The position numbers were made by a program, and so were the translations under genes. From NCBI RefSeq assembly GCF_038039215.1, contig NZ_JBBPCL010000001.1, positions 5,642,001 through 5,706,000 of the forward strand: 64,000 nt of DNA, read 5' to 3'. The stretch is from Pseudonocardia sp. T1-2H. GTDB lineage: Bacteria > Actinomycetota > Actinomycetes > Mycobacteriales > Pseudonocardiaceae. Below, piece by piece: positions 50,859-60,057 of the stretch (positions are counted from its first letter, which is position 1; the number at the start of each line of letters is the position of its first letter). The notes under the pieces are model-generated. The model saw only the letters and a list, made by a program, of their open reading frames with translations, was not told the origin of the DNA and did not search any database.

Positions 50859-52231
50859 CGGGCACCGCGTTGCTCGGTGCGGTCCTGGCCCTGGCGCCGC
50901 TGGCCGAGCCGGGGCCCGCGGCCGGGTTGCGCCAGGTGACCGCGTGCGTCGCCCCGGGTGTCGACGCCGGCGCGGACGGGTCGGGCGGGCTCGCTCCGGT
51001 CCCCGGCCCTGTCCCCGACGGCCTCCACACGCTCGCCCGCGGCGCCGGCCAGCGCATCGCGGTGATCGACACCGGGGTGTCCCCGCATCCGCGGCTGCCG
51101 AACCTGCGCGGCGGCGGGGACTACCTCACCGGCGGTGACGGCCTCGACGACTGCGACGGCCACGGCACCGCCGTCGCCGGGCTGCTGGGCGCCGCCGCAG
51201 GCCCGGACGACGACGTGGTCGGCATCGCGCCGGACGCCGAGATCATCGCGATCCGGCAGCTCAGCCCCTCCTTCACGGTGCAGGACGGCACGGGGCAGGA
51301 CGGCACGGGGGCCCGGCCCGCCGGGGACACGGACACCCTCGCCGCGGCCCTCCTGCGCGCCGTCGAGCTGCGGGCCTCCGTGGTCACCGTGAGCGAGGCC
51401 GTGTGCCTCGAACCCGCGCGCGCCGCCGTCGTCGGCCGGTCGTTGCGGGAGGCCCTGCGCCGGGCGGCCGCGGCGGACGTGCTGGTGGTCGCGGCCGCGG
51501 GGAACGCCGGTGGTGGGAACTGCACCGGCCGCGGCGACGAGGTTTCCCTGCCGGGGGGCGCGGCGTGGGCGGGTGGTGACGCCGACGCCCGGATGCCGGG
51601 CGTCGGCGTGCTCGGCGACGGGGTCCTGACGGTCGGGGCGGTCGGCCCGGACGACGCCGCGGCCCCGTTCACCGTCCCCGGCCCCTGGGTCGACGTCGCC
51701 GCGCGGGGCACCGGGCTGCGCTCGCTCGGTGTCGGATCCGGGCTCACCGCGCAGGACCTGCAGGGCACGAGCTTCGCCGTCCCGCTCGTCGCGGGGCTGG
51801 CCGCACTCGTGCGCGAGCGCAACCCCGGGCTGAGCGCCGCCGAGGTCGCGGAGCGGCTTGCGGACACCGCGCGGCGGCCCGCCGGGGCGGGCGCGGGCGC
51901 GGCACGGATCGACTCCGTCGGGTACGGGGTCGTGGACCCGCTCGCCGCCTTGTCCGCGCTGCCCACCTCCGCTGTCCCGGACCCGACGGCCGGATCCCTG
52001 CTGCAGCCCGCGTCGGCGCTGCCCTCGGACCCGTCGACGACCGGGATCGCGATCGCGGCCGGGATGTCCGTGGTCCTCGTCGGCGCCCTGTTCCCGCTCC
52101 TGCGGCGGCTGCGGCGCACGAGCCTCAGCGAGGCAGCCCGTCCACCACGGCCCGGGCCGCCGCGAGGTCCAGCGCCGGACCGGCGGGCAGCAGCCGCAGG
52201 GCCGCCTCCGGTGCGTCGGCCGCGGCGATGA
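50852..52231 (+). CDS. mycP4: ESX-4 mycosin protease MycP
   Basis: This 459-aa subtilisin-like serine protease is tethered at the cell surface. The N-terminal helix (residues 5-25) is a signal peptide. The triad is Asp73 (VIDTGVSPHP), His104 (DGHGTAVAG) and Ser in GTSFAVPLVAG. A C-terminal transmembrane helix (TGIAIAAGMSVVLVGALFPL) ends in a basic stretch. The last ~35 residues (Pro/Arg-rich) overlap eccB on the other strand and may not be conserved. MycP stabilises or processes the ESX complex. Confidence 0.92.
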   Translation: MVTGTALLGAVLALAPLAEPGPAAGLRQVTACVAPGVDAGADGSGGLAPVPGPVPDGLHTLARGAGQRIAVIDTGVSPHPRLPNLRGGGDYLTGGDGLDDCDGHGTAVAGLLGAAAGPDDDVVGIAPDAEIIAIRQLSPSFTVQDGTGQDGTGARPAGDTDTLAAALLRAVELRASVVTVSEAVCLEPARAAVVGRSLREALRRAAAADVLVVAAAGNAGGGNCTGRGDEVSLPGGAAWAGGDADARMPGVGVLGDGVLTVGAVGPDDAAAPFTVPGPWVDVAARGTGLRSLGVGSGLTAQDLQGTSFAVPLVAGLAALVRERNPGLSAAEVAERLADTARRPAGAGAGAARIDSVGYGVVDPLAALSALPTSAVPDPTAGSLLQPASALPSDPSTTGIAIAAGMSVVLVGALFPLLRRLRRTSLSEAARPPRPGPPRGPAPDRRAAAAGPPPVRRPRR

Positions 52232-53633
52232 CGCCGAGGGCGGCGCCGGTCGCGTCGTCCGCGACGCCGTAAACCACACCGGCGCCCGACAGCAGCCACA
52301 GCGTCCCGCCCCCGGACGCGCTGTGCGCCCGCACCGGGCCCGGGTCCCGCAGGACCACCGTGTCCGTCCCCGGGCCCGTACCGTCCGCCGCGGCCAGATC
52401 CACGGCCACGGCCCCCGGGGCCACCGGCGGCTCCGCGGCCGTCCGCACGTCCGTCACGCCACCAGCCCAGGTCCAGCACACGACGTGCCCGTCCGGCGGG
52501 TCCGCCCACGGGCCCGCGGACACCGGCCAGGCCGCCGCGTCCAGCTGGGCGACGGCCGGGACCTCGGCGACGGTGCCGGGCGCGACCTCCACCGGGTCCG
52601 CGCCCGAGCGCGCCCGCAACGCCTCGGCGAGGGTCCCCGGGATCTCCTGGACGCCGCGGGCCAGCACGGCGTAGTAGCGGGCGGGCCCGTTCAGCGGCCG
52701 GACGACGAGCACGGTGCCGGCGTCCTCGCCGAGTCCGGCGGGTCCCGGCCCCGTGGCGAGGACCGGTGAACGCAGCGCGGGTCCCTCGGTGATCGCGGAG
52801 AGCAGGCCTGTGCCGACCTGCCGCGGGGTGTGCCCGGTCAGCCCGAGCGCGGCGACGACCACGGCGTCCGCCGGGTCGATCCGGTGCCGGACGCCCCCGA
52901 TCACCGCCCAGGTGTCCCCCGCGCCACCGGAGAGGAGCAGCCCCGGGAGCGGGCCCGCTGCCGGGGCCGATCCGGCGGCCGAGGAGCCGGTCCCACCCGG
53001 ACCTGCGGCGACGGCGCGCTCCCCGGCCGGGATCGGCGGTCGGGCGGGGGGAGCGAAGGAGCCCGCGAGGACGAGGGTCCGGCGGGGTGCGCCACGGCCG
53101 ACGCGGTCGCAGACGGCCCAGCGGTCCGGCACGGGCGGGCCGTCCGTGCGCACGGCGACGGCGCCGGGCACCGCGGCGGCCGGGGTGCGGGGAGCGACGG
53201 CGAGGTCCTCGTCCCGCACGACCCTCGGCTCGACCGTCCCGGCCCCGCCACCCAGGGCCGCCACGACCAGCCGTCCGGCCGCCGCGTTGGCCACCGGGAC
53301 CAGCCGGTCCGGGTCGTGCGCGACGGCGTACAGCGCGCCGGAGGCCCGGCCCACGACGAGCGACTGTTGCGTCCAGTCCGGCCGCGGCGACACCGCGGCG
53401 ATCACCGCGGCCGCCACCAGCCCGAGCACGCCCAGCACGACGCCGGCGAACGCGGCCCGGCGCTGCGAGCGGAGCAGCTCGTGGGCGAGCACGGGGTCCG
53501 CACGGACCAGGGCCGCCTCGAACCGGCGCAGGCCGAAGCGGTGGGCGTCGGCCTGGTCCTTGGTCGCGGGCGCCCGCACGAGGCCGTGCGGCCCGGTGGC
53601 GCGGGGCGGCTCGAGCGAGCCCGGTGCGGTCAC
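52125..53633 (-). CDS. eccB4: ESX-4 core component EccB
   Basis: This 502-aa protein has an N-terminal cytoplasmic segment, a transmembrane helix (about 60-85, AAFAGVVLGVLGLVAAAVIAAV), then a large periplasmic-like domain typical of EccB (LVPVANAAAGRLVV, FAPPARPPIPAGE, PVLATGPGPAG). GTG 53633 is the start. It faces mycP and overlaps its 3' end by 107 bases. EccE is not encoded here, as usual for ESX-4. Confidence 0.93.
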   Translation of the reverse strand: MTAPGSLEPPRATGPHGLVRAPATKDQADAHRFGLRRFEAALVRADPVLAHELLRSQRRAAFAGVVLGVLGLVAAAVIAAVSPRPDWTQQSLVVGRASGALYAVAHDPDRLVPVANAAAGRLVVAALGGGAGTVEPRVVRDEDLAVAPRTPAAAVPGAVAVRTDGPPVPDRWAVCDRVGRGAPRRTLVLAGSFAPPARPPIPAGERAVAAGPGGTGSSAAGSAPAAGPLPGLLLSGGAGDTWAVIGGVRHRIDPADAVVVAALGLTGHTPRQVGTGLLSAITEGPALRSPVLATGPGPAGLGEDAGTVLVVRPLNGPARYYAVLARGVQEIPGTLAEALRARSGADPVEVAPGTVAEVPAVAQLDAAAWPVSAGPWADPPDGHVVCWTWAGGVTDVRTAAEPPVAPGAVAVDLAAADGTGPGTDTVVLRDPGPVRAHSASGGGTLWLLSGAGVVYGVADDATGAALGVIAAADAPEAALRLLPAGPALDLAAARAVVDGLPR

Positions 53634-53693
53634 CGGCCGGACGGTAGCCAGGCCTGACCGGCACCGGGGCCGCTTCGGAACAGCCGGGGGAAA

Positions 53694-54164
53694 CTACTCA
53701 GCGACGCCGATGTCCTCGTTCCACAGCTCGGGCCTCGCCGCGATGAACTCCTCCATCATCGAGACGCAGCGCTCGTCGTCGAGCAGGGTGACCCGGACCC
53801 CGTGCTCGGCCAGCCAGTCGTGCCCGCCGGTGAACGTGCGGCTCTCACCGATCACGACCGCGCCGATGCCGAACTGGCGGATCAGGCCGCTGCAGTACCA
53901 GCACGGCGAGAGCGTGGTGACCATGGTCGTGCTGCGGTAGTCCCGCTGACGGCCGGCGTCGCGGAAGGCGGCCGTCTCCCCGTGCGCCGACGGGTCGTCG
54001 TCCTGGACGCGGCGGTTGTGCCCGCGGCCGAGCACCGTGCCGTCCGCGGCGATCAGTGCACCGCCGATGGGGACGCCGCCCTCCGCCAGGCCGGCGCGGG
54101 CCTCGGCCAGGGCGACCTCGAGCATGTCCTCGGGATCCACCCGGCTGACGATACGGGTGCTCAC
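53694..54164 (-). CDS. Yeast-type cytosine deaminase
   Basis: This 156-aa zinc deaminase belongs to the CDA fold. Ligands are His61 with the proton-shuttle Glu63 (HGETAAF) and Cys88/Cys91 (SPCWYC). The C-terminal ERCVSMMEEFIAARPELWNEDIG closely matches fungal Fcy1, which deaminates cytosine to uracil. The GTG overlaps the dioxygenase stop (GTGA). It presumably provides pyrimidine salvage. Related nucleobase or nucleoside substrates are possible. Confidence 0.85.
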   Translation of the reverse strand: MSTRIVSRVDPEDMLEVALAEARAGLAEGGVPIGGALIAADGTVLGRGHNRRVQDDDPSAHGETAAFRDAGRQRDYRSTTMVTTLSPCWYCSGLIRQFGIGAVVIGESRTFTGGHDWLAEHGVRVTLLDDERCVSMMEEFIAARPELWNEDIGVAE

Positions 54165-55126
54165 GACACGGAGATCGCGTCGAGCCGCTCCCGCAGGAAC
54201 GGCGCGGACACGACCGGCTCGAGATCGTCCCGGGTCCCGACGGGCGGGCCGAGCGGGGTGACGAGCGCGTCGTGGTCCAGCTCGTAGAACCACACCAGCG
54301 AGACGAGCTCCTCCGCCGGCGCCCCGGACTGCGGCGGCAGCACACGGTGCCGGCCCGAGCGCCAGCGCAGCCCGGTCCAGTGGGCGAGCAGGTCCCCGAT
54401 GTTGACGGTCAGCGCGTCCGGGTCGTAGGGCGCGTCCCGCCAGCCGCGCTCGTCCGTGTGCACCTGCAGGCCGCCCGCGCCGGGCTCCCGGTCCAGCACG
54501 GTGACGGTGCCGAAGTCGGTGTGCGCGCCGATCCGGAACTGGCCCGGCGCGGGCTCGCCCACCTCGGTCAGGGGCGGGTAGCGGTTGATGTTGAACGTCC
54601 AGGTGGGGTTGCGGGTGAGCAGGTCGAACGTCGTCGCGGGCAGACCGAGCACGGACGCGCACAGGGCCAGCAGCTCGTCGGACATCCGGCGCATGTGCGC
54701 GGCGTACTCCCGCACCGCGTCGCCCAGCGCGGGGACCTCCGCGGGCCAGACGTTCGCCGGGAACCACACGTCGTCGATCTCCGGGTCCCCGACCGGGGTG
54801 TCCGCGCCGACGGCGAAGGACTCCTTGAGGTCCGGCGGCGTCGGCTCGCCCTCCACGTTCCCGTTCGCCTCGACGCCGGGCGGCAGCCAGCCGCGCCCGC
54901 CGATCCGGACGGAGTACCGCTCCTTCACGGGTGTCGGCAGGGCGAAGAACTCCCGGGCCGCTCCGCGCACCTCGGCGCGCAGGTCCGGGTCCACGCCGTG
55001 GCCGCGGACCAGCAGGAACCCGGCCTCGCGCAGGGAGGCGTCGACGTCCGCCGCGACCTGCCCGGGCCTCTCGTGCGACCGCCACTGCGCCAGATCGATC
55101 GTCCGGATCGGCTCGTGCTCGCCCAT
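54161..55126 (-). CDS. 2-oxoglutarate/Fe(II) dioxygenase, isopenicillin N synthase family
   Basis: This 321-aa protein has the DIOX_N domain at the start (IDLAQWRSHERP, EAGFLLVRGHGVD) and a jelly-roll core with the iron facial triad HTDFG (His, Asp) and GRHRV (His), and Arg of the co-substrate site nearby. The family includes thymine hydroxylases and many specialised oxidases. It is coupled with the downstream cytosine deaminase gene by a 4-bp overlap, suggesting that both act on pyrimidines; this is inference. Confidence 0.88.
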   Translation of the reverse strand: MGEHEPIRTIDLAQWRSHERPGQVAADVDASLREAGFLLVRGHGVDPDLRAEVRGAAREFFALPTPVKERYSVRIGGRGWLPPGVEANGNVEGEPTPPDLKESFAVGADTPVGDPEIDDVWFPANVWPAEVPALGDAVREYAAHMRRMSDELLALCASVLGLPATTFDLLTRNPTWTFNINRYPPLTEVGEPAPGQFRIGAHTDFGTVTVLDREPGAGGLQVHTDERGWRDAPYDPDALTVNIGDLLAHWTGLRWRSGRHRVLPPQSGAPAEELVSLVWFYELDHDALVTPLGPPVGTRDDLEPVVSAPFLRERLDAISVS

Positions 55127-55202
55127 GCGTCCAGCCTCCGGTCCGCAGGCCCCGCGGGCAACCGTCCGGCCTGGACGGCAACACCCCCGAAACACCCTGT
55201 GC

Positions 55203-56063
55203 TCAGCGGGGCTCGAGCGGGGCCCGCACGTTCCGCGTGACGCCCGCGCGGGCGGCGAGCTCCGAGTTCGGCGGGTAGTCCACCCGGACCAGGGAGAGCC
55301 CGTGCGCCGGGGCCACCAGGACGTCGTTCGCCCGCAGGTCCCGCGCGAGCAGCCCGCCGGGCCACTCCACCGGCCGGCGCCCGCGTCCGACGTCCAGCAT
55401 CGCTCCGACGAGGCTGCGGACCATCGAGTGGCAGAACGCGTCGGCGGACACCGCGGCGCGGACCACACCGTCGTCGTCACGCGTCCAGGAGAAGCGCTCC
55501 AGGGCCCGGACGGTGGTGGCGCCGTCCCGGCGCTTGCAGAACGCCGCGAAGTCGTGCTCGCCGAGCAGCAGCGCCGAGGCTGCGGCGACGGCGTCGAGGT
55601 CGATCGGGTGCGGCCAGCTCACGGTGTCCCGGGCGCGCAACGGCTCGGCGCCGTGCGGGGCGGTCGCGAGCCGGTAGACGTAGTGGCGGCGCAGGGCGGA
55701 GAACCGGGCGTCGAACTCGTCCGGGACAGAGGTGACCGCCCGCACCCGGACGTCCGGCGGCAGCAGCCGGGCCAGCCGGCGGACGAGCCGGTCCGCGTCC
55801 TCGGCCACGGGGAGATCCACGTGCGCCACCTGCCCGGACGCGTGCACCCCGGCGTCCGTCCGGCCGGCGACGGTCAGTGTGACGGGCGTGCGGACGATCC
55901 GGGAGAGCGCGTCGGTGAGGACGCCGCAGACCGTCCGCCGGGTGGGCTGCATGGCCCAGCCGGAGAAGTCCGTGCCGTCGTAGGCGATGTCCAGGCGGAC
56001 CCGGTGCACGGCGACGGGCCCGTCCTCCGGAGGGAGGACGGGCCCGTCGATGTCGTGCGTCAT
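55203..56063 (-). CDS. truA: tRNA pseudouridine synthase A
   Basis: This 286-aa enzyme modifies U38-40 of tRNA. The catalytic Asp lies in [19 protein letters not shown]. The RNA-binding surface [17 protein letters not shown] follows. ATG 56063 gives an N-terminus with [13 protein letters not shown] before [16 protein letters not shown]. It lies 16 bases downstream of rplQ on the same strand, the conserved rpoA-rplQ-truA order. Confidence 0.96.
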   Translation of the reverse strand: MTHDIDGPVLPPEDGPVAVHRVRLDIAYDGTDFSGWAMQPTRRTVCGVLTDALSRIVRTPVTLTVAGRTDAGVHASGQVAHVDLPVAEDADRLVRRLARLLPPDVRVRAVTSVPDEFDARFSALRRHYVYRLATAPHGAEPLRARDTVSWPHPIDLDAVAAASALLLGEHDFAAFCKRRDGATTVRALERFSWTRDDDGVVRAAVSADAFCHSMVRSLVGAMLDVGRGRRPVEWPGGLLARDLRANDVLVAPAHGLSLVRVDYPPNSELAARAGVTRNVRAPLEPR

Positions 56064-56079
56064 GCCGAGAGAGCCGGGA

Positions 56080-56829
56080 TCAGCTCTCGTCCTCGTCCTG
56101 CTGGGACGCGGGCAGCGCGAACCCGGCGGCCTCGGCGGCCTCCGGGGTGGCGAACCAGACCTCGGCCACGGTGCGGTCGTAGAACGCCGAACCGGGGACG
56201 TGGTACAGCTTCGAGCTGTCGTTGCCCTTGATCGGGAAGCCCTCGGGGGCCTCCGACGCGTCGGCGAGCGGGGCGTGGCTGCCCTCGCCGTACGGCGCGT
56301 CGGCGGCGGAGGACTCCTCGACCGTGCTGGTGCCGACGGTCTCGGCCTCGGCGACGGCCTCGGTGTCCGTCGTCTGCGGCTGGGCCGCCTCGACGGTCTC
56401 GGCCGGAGCCTCGGCGGTGGCCGCCTGCGACGCGGCGGCGCGACGTGCGCGGTTCGCCTCGTCCGTGACGGTCTTCTGCCGGACGAGCTCGATGACCGCC
56501 ATCGGGGCGTTGTCGCCCTTGCGCGGCATCGTCTTGGTGATCCGGGTGTAGCCACCCTGACGGTCCTCGAAGAACGGACCGATCTCGGTGATCAGCTGGT
56601 GCACGACCGACTTGTCCCGGATCACCTTCATGATCTGGCGACGGTTGTGCTGATCACCCTTCTTGGCCTTGGTGATCAGCTGCTCCGCGTAGGGACGCAG
56701 CCGACGGGCCTTGGCCTCGGTGGTGGTGATCCGCCCGTGCTGGAACAGCGCGGTCGCCAGGTTGGCCAGGATCAGCCGCTGGTGAGCGGGCGAACCGCCG
56801 AGACGGGGCCCCTTGGTGGGCTGAGGCAT
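56080..56829 (-). CDS. rplQ: 50S ribosomal protein L17 with C-terminal extension
   Basis: Residues 1 to about 119 are the L17 core ([36 protein letters not shown]). An Ala/Glu/Thr-rich linker (about 125-196) then leads to a compact ending, residues about 197-240, reading [18 protein letters not shown] and [21 protein letters not shown]. That last part matches the sunset-type domain also found alone in other actinobacterial proteins. The tail more than doubles the usual length of the protein. The gene lies three bases after rpoA. Confidence 0.95.
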   Translation of the reverse strand: MPQPTKGPRLGGSPAHQRLILANLATALFQHGRITTTEAKARRLRPYAEQLITKAKKGDQHNRRQIMKVIRDKSVVHQLITEIGPFFEDRQGGYTRITKTMPRKGDNAPMAVIELVRQKTVTDEANRARRAAASQAATAEAPAETVEAAQPQTTDTEAVAEAETVGTSTVEESSAADAPYGEGSHAPLADASEAPEGFPIKGNDSSKLYHVPGSAFYDRTVAEVWFATPEAAEAAGFALPASQQDEDES

Positions 56830-56831
56830 GG

Positions 56832-57878
56832 CTACAACTGCTCCGTTTCTGCGTAGTCCTGGCCGTCGTCGCCGAACGGCTGGTCGGCGTCGTAGGTGTC
56901 CGAGCCGTAGTCCGCGGCGGCGGCCGACGGGTCGAACCCGGGCGGGCTGTCCTTCAGGGCCAGGCCGAGGCCGACGAGCTTCATCTTGACCTCGTCGATC
57001 GACTTCGCACCGAAGTTGCGGATGTCGAGCAGGTCTGCCTCGCTGCGGCCGACCAGCTCACCCACGGTGTGGATGCCCTCGCGCTTGAGGCAGTTGTAGG
57101 ACCGGACGGTGAGGTCCAGCTCCTCGATCGGCATCGCGAAGGCGGCGATGGTGTCCGCCTCCTGCGGCGACGGGCCGATCTCGATGCCCTCCGCGTCGAC
57201 GTTCAGCTCGCGGGCGAGGCCGAACAGCTCGACGAGGGTCTTGCCGGCCGAGGCCAGGGCGTCGCGCGGGCCGATGGACGGCTTCGACTCGACGTCCAGC
57301 ACCAGCTTGTCGAAGTCCGTGCGCTGCTCGACACGGGTGGCCTCGACCTTGTACGTCACCTTGAGCACCGGCGAGTAGATCGAGTCGACCGGGATCCGGC
57401 CGATCTCGGCGCCGGTGGCCTTGTTCTGCATCGCCGGGACGTAACCACGGCCCCGCTCGACGACGAGCTCGACCTCGAGCCGGCCCTTGTCGTTCAGCGT
57501 GGCGATGTGCAGGTCCGGGTTGTGCACGGTGACACCGGCGGGCGGGACGATGTCCCCCGCGGTGACCGCGCCCGGGCCCTGCTTGCGCAGGTACATCGTC
57601 ACCGGCTCGTCCTCCTCGGAGCTGACGACCAGCTCCTTGAGGTTGAGGATGATGTCGGTGACGTCCTCCTTGACCCCCGGCACGGTGGTGAACTCGTGCA
57701 GCACGCCGTCGATGCGGATGCTGGTCACCGCCGCCCCCGGGATGGAGGACAGGAGGGTGCGCCGGAGCGAGTTGCCCAGCGTGTAGCCGAAGCCCGGCTC
57801 GAGCGGCTCGATGACGAAGCGCGACCGGGTCTCGGTGACCGACTCCTCGGTCAGGGTGGGGCGCTGAGAGATCAGCAT
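56832..57878 (-). CDS. rpoA: DNA-directed RNA polymerase subunit alpha
   Basis: This 348-aa protein includes the N-terminal dimerisation/assembly domain ([25 protein letters not shown]) and the C-terminal domain ([39 protein letters not shown]), which contacts DNA and regulators. An acidic tail ends the protein. ATG 57878 is preceded by GGAGG. It is separated from rpsD by a 148-base spacer with several stem-loops. Confidence 0.98.
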   Translation of the reverse strand: MLISQRPTLTEESVTETRSRFVIEPLEPGFGYTLGNSLRRTLLSSIPGAAVTSIRIDGVLHEFTTVPGVKEDVTDIILNLKELVVSSEEDEPVTMYLRKQGPGAVTAGDIVPPAGVTVHNPDLHIATLNDKGRLEVELVVERGRGYVPAMQNKATGAEIGRIPVDSIYSPVLKVTYKVEATRVEQRTDFDKLVLDVESKPSIGPRDALASAGKTLVELFGLARELNVDAEGIEIGPSPQEADTIAAFAMPIEELDLTVRSYNCLKREGIHTVGELVGRSEADLLDIRNFGAKSIDEVKMKLVGLGLALKDSPPGFDPSAAAADYGSDTYDADQPFGDDGQDYAETEQL

Positions 57879-57930
57879 GGGTTGGTGCCTCCTTCAGGCC
57901 TGCCGCGCCCGCTATTTGACGCGGCAGTAC

Positions 57931-58020
57931 CCGGACGCGGCCCTTTCCGCGTCCGGGGTGAAGGCACAGCCCCGGCGTGAGCCGGGACCGTGCCTTCGGG
58001 GTCGAGAGGGGCGGAGCCCC
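57931..58020 (-). other. Stem-loop cluster in the rpsD-rpoA spacer
   Basis: Three stems stand in a row: GGGGC-GGA-GCCCC (58008-58020), a bulged stem of AAGGCAC...CCCGGC with GCCGGG...GTGCCTT (57961-57996), and CCGGACGCGG-N6-CCGCGTCCGG (57931-57956). They could act in termination, processing or regulation of the distal part of the operon. Confidence 0.6.
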
Positions 58021-58026
58021 TGGCGT

Positions 58027-58632
58027 CTACTTGGAGTAGAGCTCGACGATCAGCTGCTCGGTGACCTGGGTGTCGATCTGGGCACGCTCGGGCAGCTGGT
58101 GGACCAGGATGCGCAGCGTCGAGGGGACGACCTGCAGCCATGCCGGAACCGGACGGTCGCCGACGAGCTCCTTGGCGATCACGAACGGGTCCGTGTTGAT
58201 CGACTTCGGCTTGACGTCGATCACGTCGTACTGCGAGACGCGGAAGCTGGGGATGTTGACCTTCTGGCCGTTCACGAGGAAGTGACCGTGGTTGACCAGC
58301 TGGCGGGCCATGCGCCGGGTGCGGGCGAGGCCCGCGCGGTACACGACGTTGTCCAGCCGCGACTCGAGGATCTGGAGCAGGTTGTCACCGGTCTTGCCGG
58401 GACGCCTGTTCGCCTCCTCGTAGTACTTGCGGAACTGCTTCTCCAGCACGCCGTAGCCGAAGCGGGCCTTCTGCTTCTCCTGCATCTGCAGGAGGTACTC
58501 CGTCTCCTTGATCCGGATCCGGCCGTGCTGGCCGGGCGGGTAGGGACGGCGCTCGAAGGCCTGGTCGCCGCCGACGAGGTCGACCTTCAGCCGGCGGGAC
58601 TTGCGGGTCATGGGACCGGTGTAACGAGCCAT
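58027..58632 (-). CDS. rpsD: 30S ribosomal protein S4
   Basis: This 201-aa protein has the S4 RNA-binding domain (SRLDNVVYRAGLARTRRMARQLVNHGHFLVNGQ) and the N-terminal region RYTGPMTRKSRRLKVDL. It initiates 30S assembly and represses its own operon in other bacteria. ATG 58632 is at a good AGGGAG site. Confidence 0.98.
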   Translation of the reverse strand: MARYTGPMTRKSRRLKVDLVGGDQAFERRPYPPGQHGRIRIKETEYLLQMQEKQKARFGYGVLEKQFRKYYEEANRRPGKTGDNLLQILESRLDNVVYRAGLARTRRMARQLVNHGHFLVNGQKVNIPSFRVSQYDVIDVKPKSINTDPFVIAKELVGDRPVPAWLQVVPSTLRILVHQLPERAQIDTQVTEQLIVELYSK

Positions 58633-58652
58633 GAGTTGTTACTCCCTTTCCC

Positions 58653-59060
58653 TTAGACCCGGCGCCGCTTGGGCGGACGGCAACCGTTGTGCGGCTGAGG
58701 GGTGACGTCGGAGATGGTGCCGACCTCCAGGCCGGCTGCCTGCAGCGAACGGATCGCGGTCTCGCGGCCGGAGCCGGGACCCTTCACGAACACGTCGACC
58801 TTCTTCATGCCGTGCTCGGCCGCCTTGCGGGCGGCGCTCTCCGCGGCCATCTGGGCGGCGAACGGCGTCGACTTGCGCGAGCCCTTGAAACCGACGTGGC
58901 CGGCGGAGGCCCACGCGATCACCGCACCGGTCGGGTCCGTGATGGACACGATGGTGTTGTTGAAGGTGCTCTTGATGTGCGCGTGCCCGTGCGCGACGTT
59001 CTTCTTCTCCTTGCGGCGGACCTTCTTGGGGCCGGCCGCGGAGCGGGTACGGGGAGGCAT
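58653..59060 (-). CDS. rpsK: 30S ribosomal protein S11
   Basis: This 135-aa protein has the S11 core ([38 protein letters not shown]) and the C-terminal [13 protein letters not shown] tail. A 25-residue basic N-terminus ([15 protein letters not shown]) is typical of actinobacteria. ATG 59060 overlaps the rpsM stop by one base. Confidence 0.98.
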   Translation of the reverse strand: MPPRTRSAAGPKKVRRKEKKNVAHGHAHIKSTFNNTIVSITDPTGAVIAWASAGHVGFKGSRKSTPFAAQMAAESAARKAAEHGMKKVDVFVKGPGSGRETAIRSLQAAGLEVGTISDVTPQPHNGCRPPKRRRV

Positions 59061-59440
59061 TACTTCTTACCAGCCTTCTTCTTGCCGGCCACGGTCTTCT
59101 TCGGGCCCTTGCGACCGCGCGCGTTGGTCTTCGTGCGCTGACCACGGACCGGAAGTCCCCGGCGGTGTCGGATGCCCTGGTAGCACCCGATCTCGATCTT
59201 CCGGCGGATGTCCGCCTGCACCTCGCGGCGCAGGTCACCCTCGACCCGGAGATTGTTCTCGATGTACTCGCGCAGGGTGGCGAGGTCCTCGTCGCTCAGG
59301 TCGCGCGAACGCATGTCCGCGTCGATCCCGGTGGCGGCGAGGATCTCCTTCGACCGGGACCGGCCGATCCCGTAGATGTAGGTCAGTGCGATCTCCATCC
59401 GCTTCTCGCGGGGGAGGTCGACACCAGAGAGACGTGCCAT
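59060..59440 (-). CDS. rpsM: 30S ribosomal protein S13
   Basis: This 126-aa protein shows [20 protein letters not shown], the helix-two-turns-helix [17 protein letters not shown] and [19 protein letters not shown], ending in a Lys-rich tail. It contacts the P-site tRNA and the intersubunit bridge. It follows rpmJ after 187 bases, a long spacer with no gene seen. Confidence 0.98.
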   Translation of the reverse strand: MARLSGVDLPREKRMEIALTYIYGIGRSRSKEILAATGIDADMRSRDLSDEDLATLREYIENNLRVEGDLRREVQADIRRKIEIGCYQGIRHRRGLPVRGQRTKTNARGRKGPKKTVAGKKKAGKK

Positions 59441-59627
59441 GCGGCGGTGTGCTCCTGAGTCTGTGTCCGCCAGGTCTTCCCGACACCCGCCCCGGTGGGC
59501 ACGACCTCGTGTGCTGTCGTGTCTCCGGGCCCCGGCCTGGTTCCGGGGGTGGTTGCGCCCGTGTGGCGCGGTAGGTGTGTCGAGTGCTTCGGTTGCTGCG
59601 GTCAGATGACCACGACGTGCGGGTGGA

Positions 59628-59741
59628 TCAGCCCTGACGCTGCTTGTGACGCAGGTTCTCGCAGATCACCATGACCCGGCCGTGACGGCGGATCACCTTG
59701 CACTTGTCGCAGATCTTCTTGACGCTCGGCTGGACCTTCAC
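59628..59741 (-). CDS. rpmJ: 50S ribosomal protein L36
   Basis: This 37-aa zinc-binding protein reads [20 protein letters not shown] and ends NLRHKQRQG. The zinc ligands are CDKC, the Cys in VICEN and the His in RHKQ, so this is the zinc-containing C+ form. The GTG at 59741 is preceded by GAAGGA. Confidence 0.95.
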   Translation of the reverse strand: MKVQPSVKKICDKCKVIRRHGRVMVICENLRHKQRQG

Positions 59742-59772
59742 GTCCGTCGTCCTTCTCGTGGTCCTCGGGAAT

Positions 59773-59834
59773 GTCCGGGGCTTGCTCCCGGACCGACCCG
59801 TGGATGCGGGATCCCGGGGGCGAAGCCCCCGGAT
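59773..59834 (-). other. Stem-loops in the infA-rpmJ spacer
   Basis: ATCCC-GGGGGC with GCCCCC-GGAT (59811-59834) and GTCCGGG with CCCGGAC (59773-59792) form two hairpins directly after the infA stop. The spacer is otherwise gene-free. Confidence 0.45.
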
Positions 59835-59835
59835 G

Positions 59836-60057
59836 TCACTTGTAGCGGTAGACGATGCGGCCGCGGGTGAGGTCGTAGGGAGAGAGCTCCACGACCACTC
59901 GGTCCTCGGGGAGGATCCGGATGTAGTGCTGCCGCATCTTCCCGCTGATGTGCGCGAGGACCCGGTGCCCGTTCTCCAGCTCCACGCGGAACATCGCGTT
60001 CGGCAGGGGTTCGACGACCCGGCCCTCGACCTCGATCGCCCCGTCTTTCTTGGCCAT
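59836..60057 (-). CDS. infA: Translation initiation factor IF-1
   Basis: This 73-aa OB-fold protein reads [20 protein letters not shown] and ends GRIVYRYK. It blocks the ribosomal A site during initiation. ATG 60057 fits. It is followed by rpmJ. Its upstream neighbour here is the transhydrogenase operon rather than map. Confidence 0.98.
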   Translation of the reverse strand: MAKKDGAIEVEGRVVEPLPNAMFRVELENGHRVLAHISGKMRQHYIRILPEDRVVVELSPYDLTRGRIVYRYK

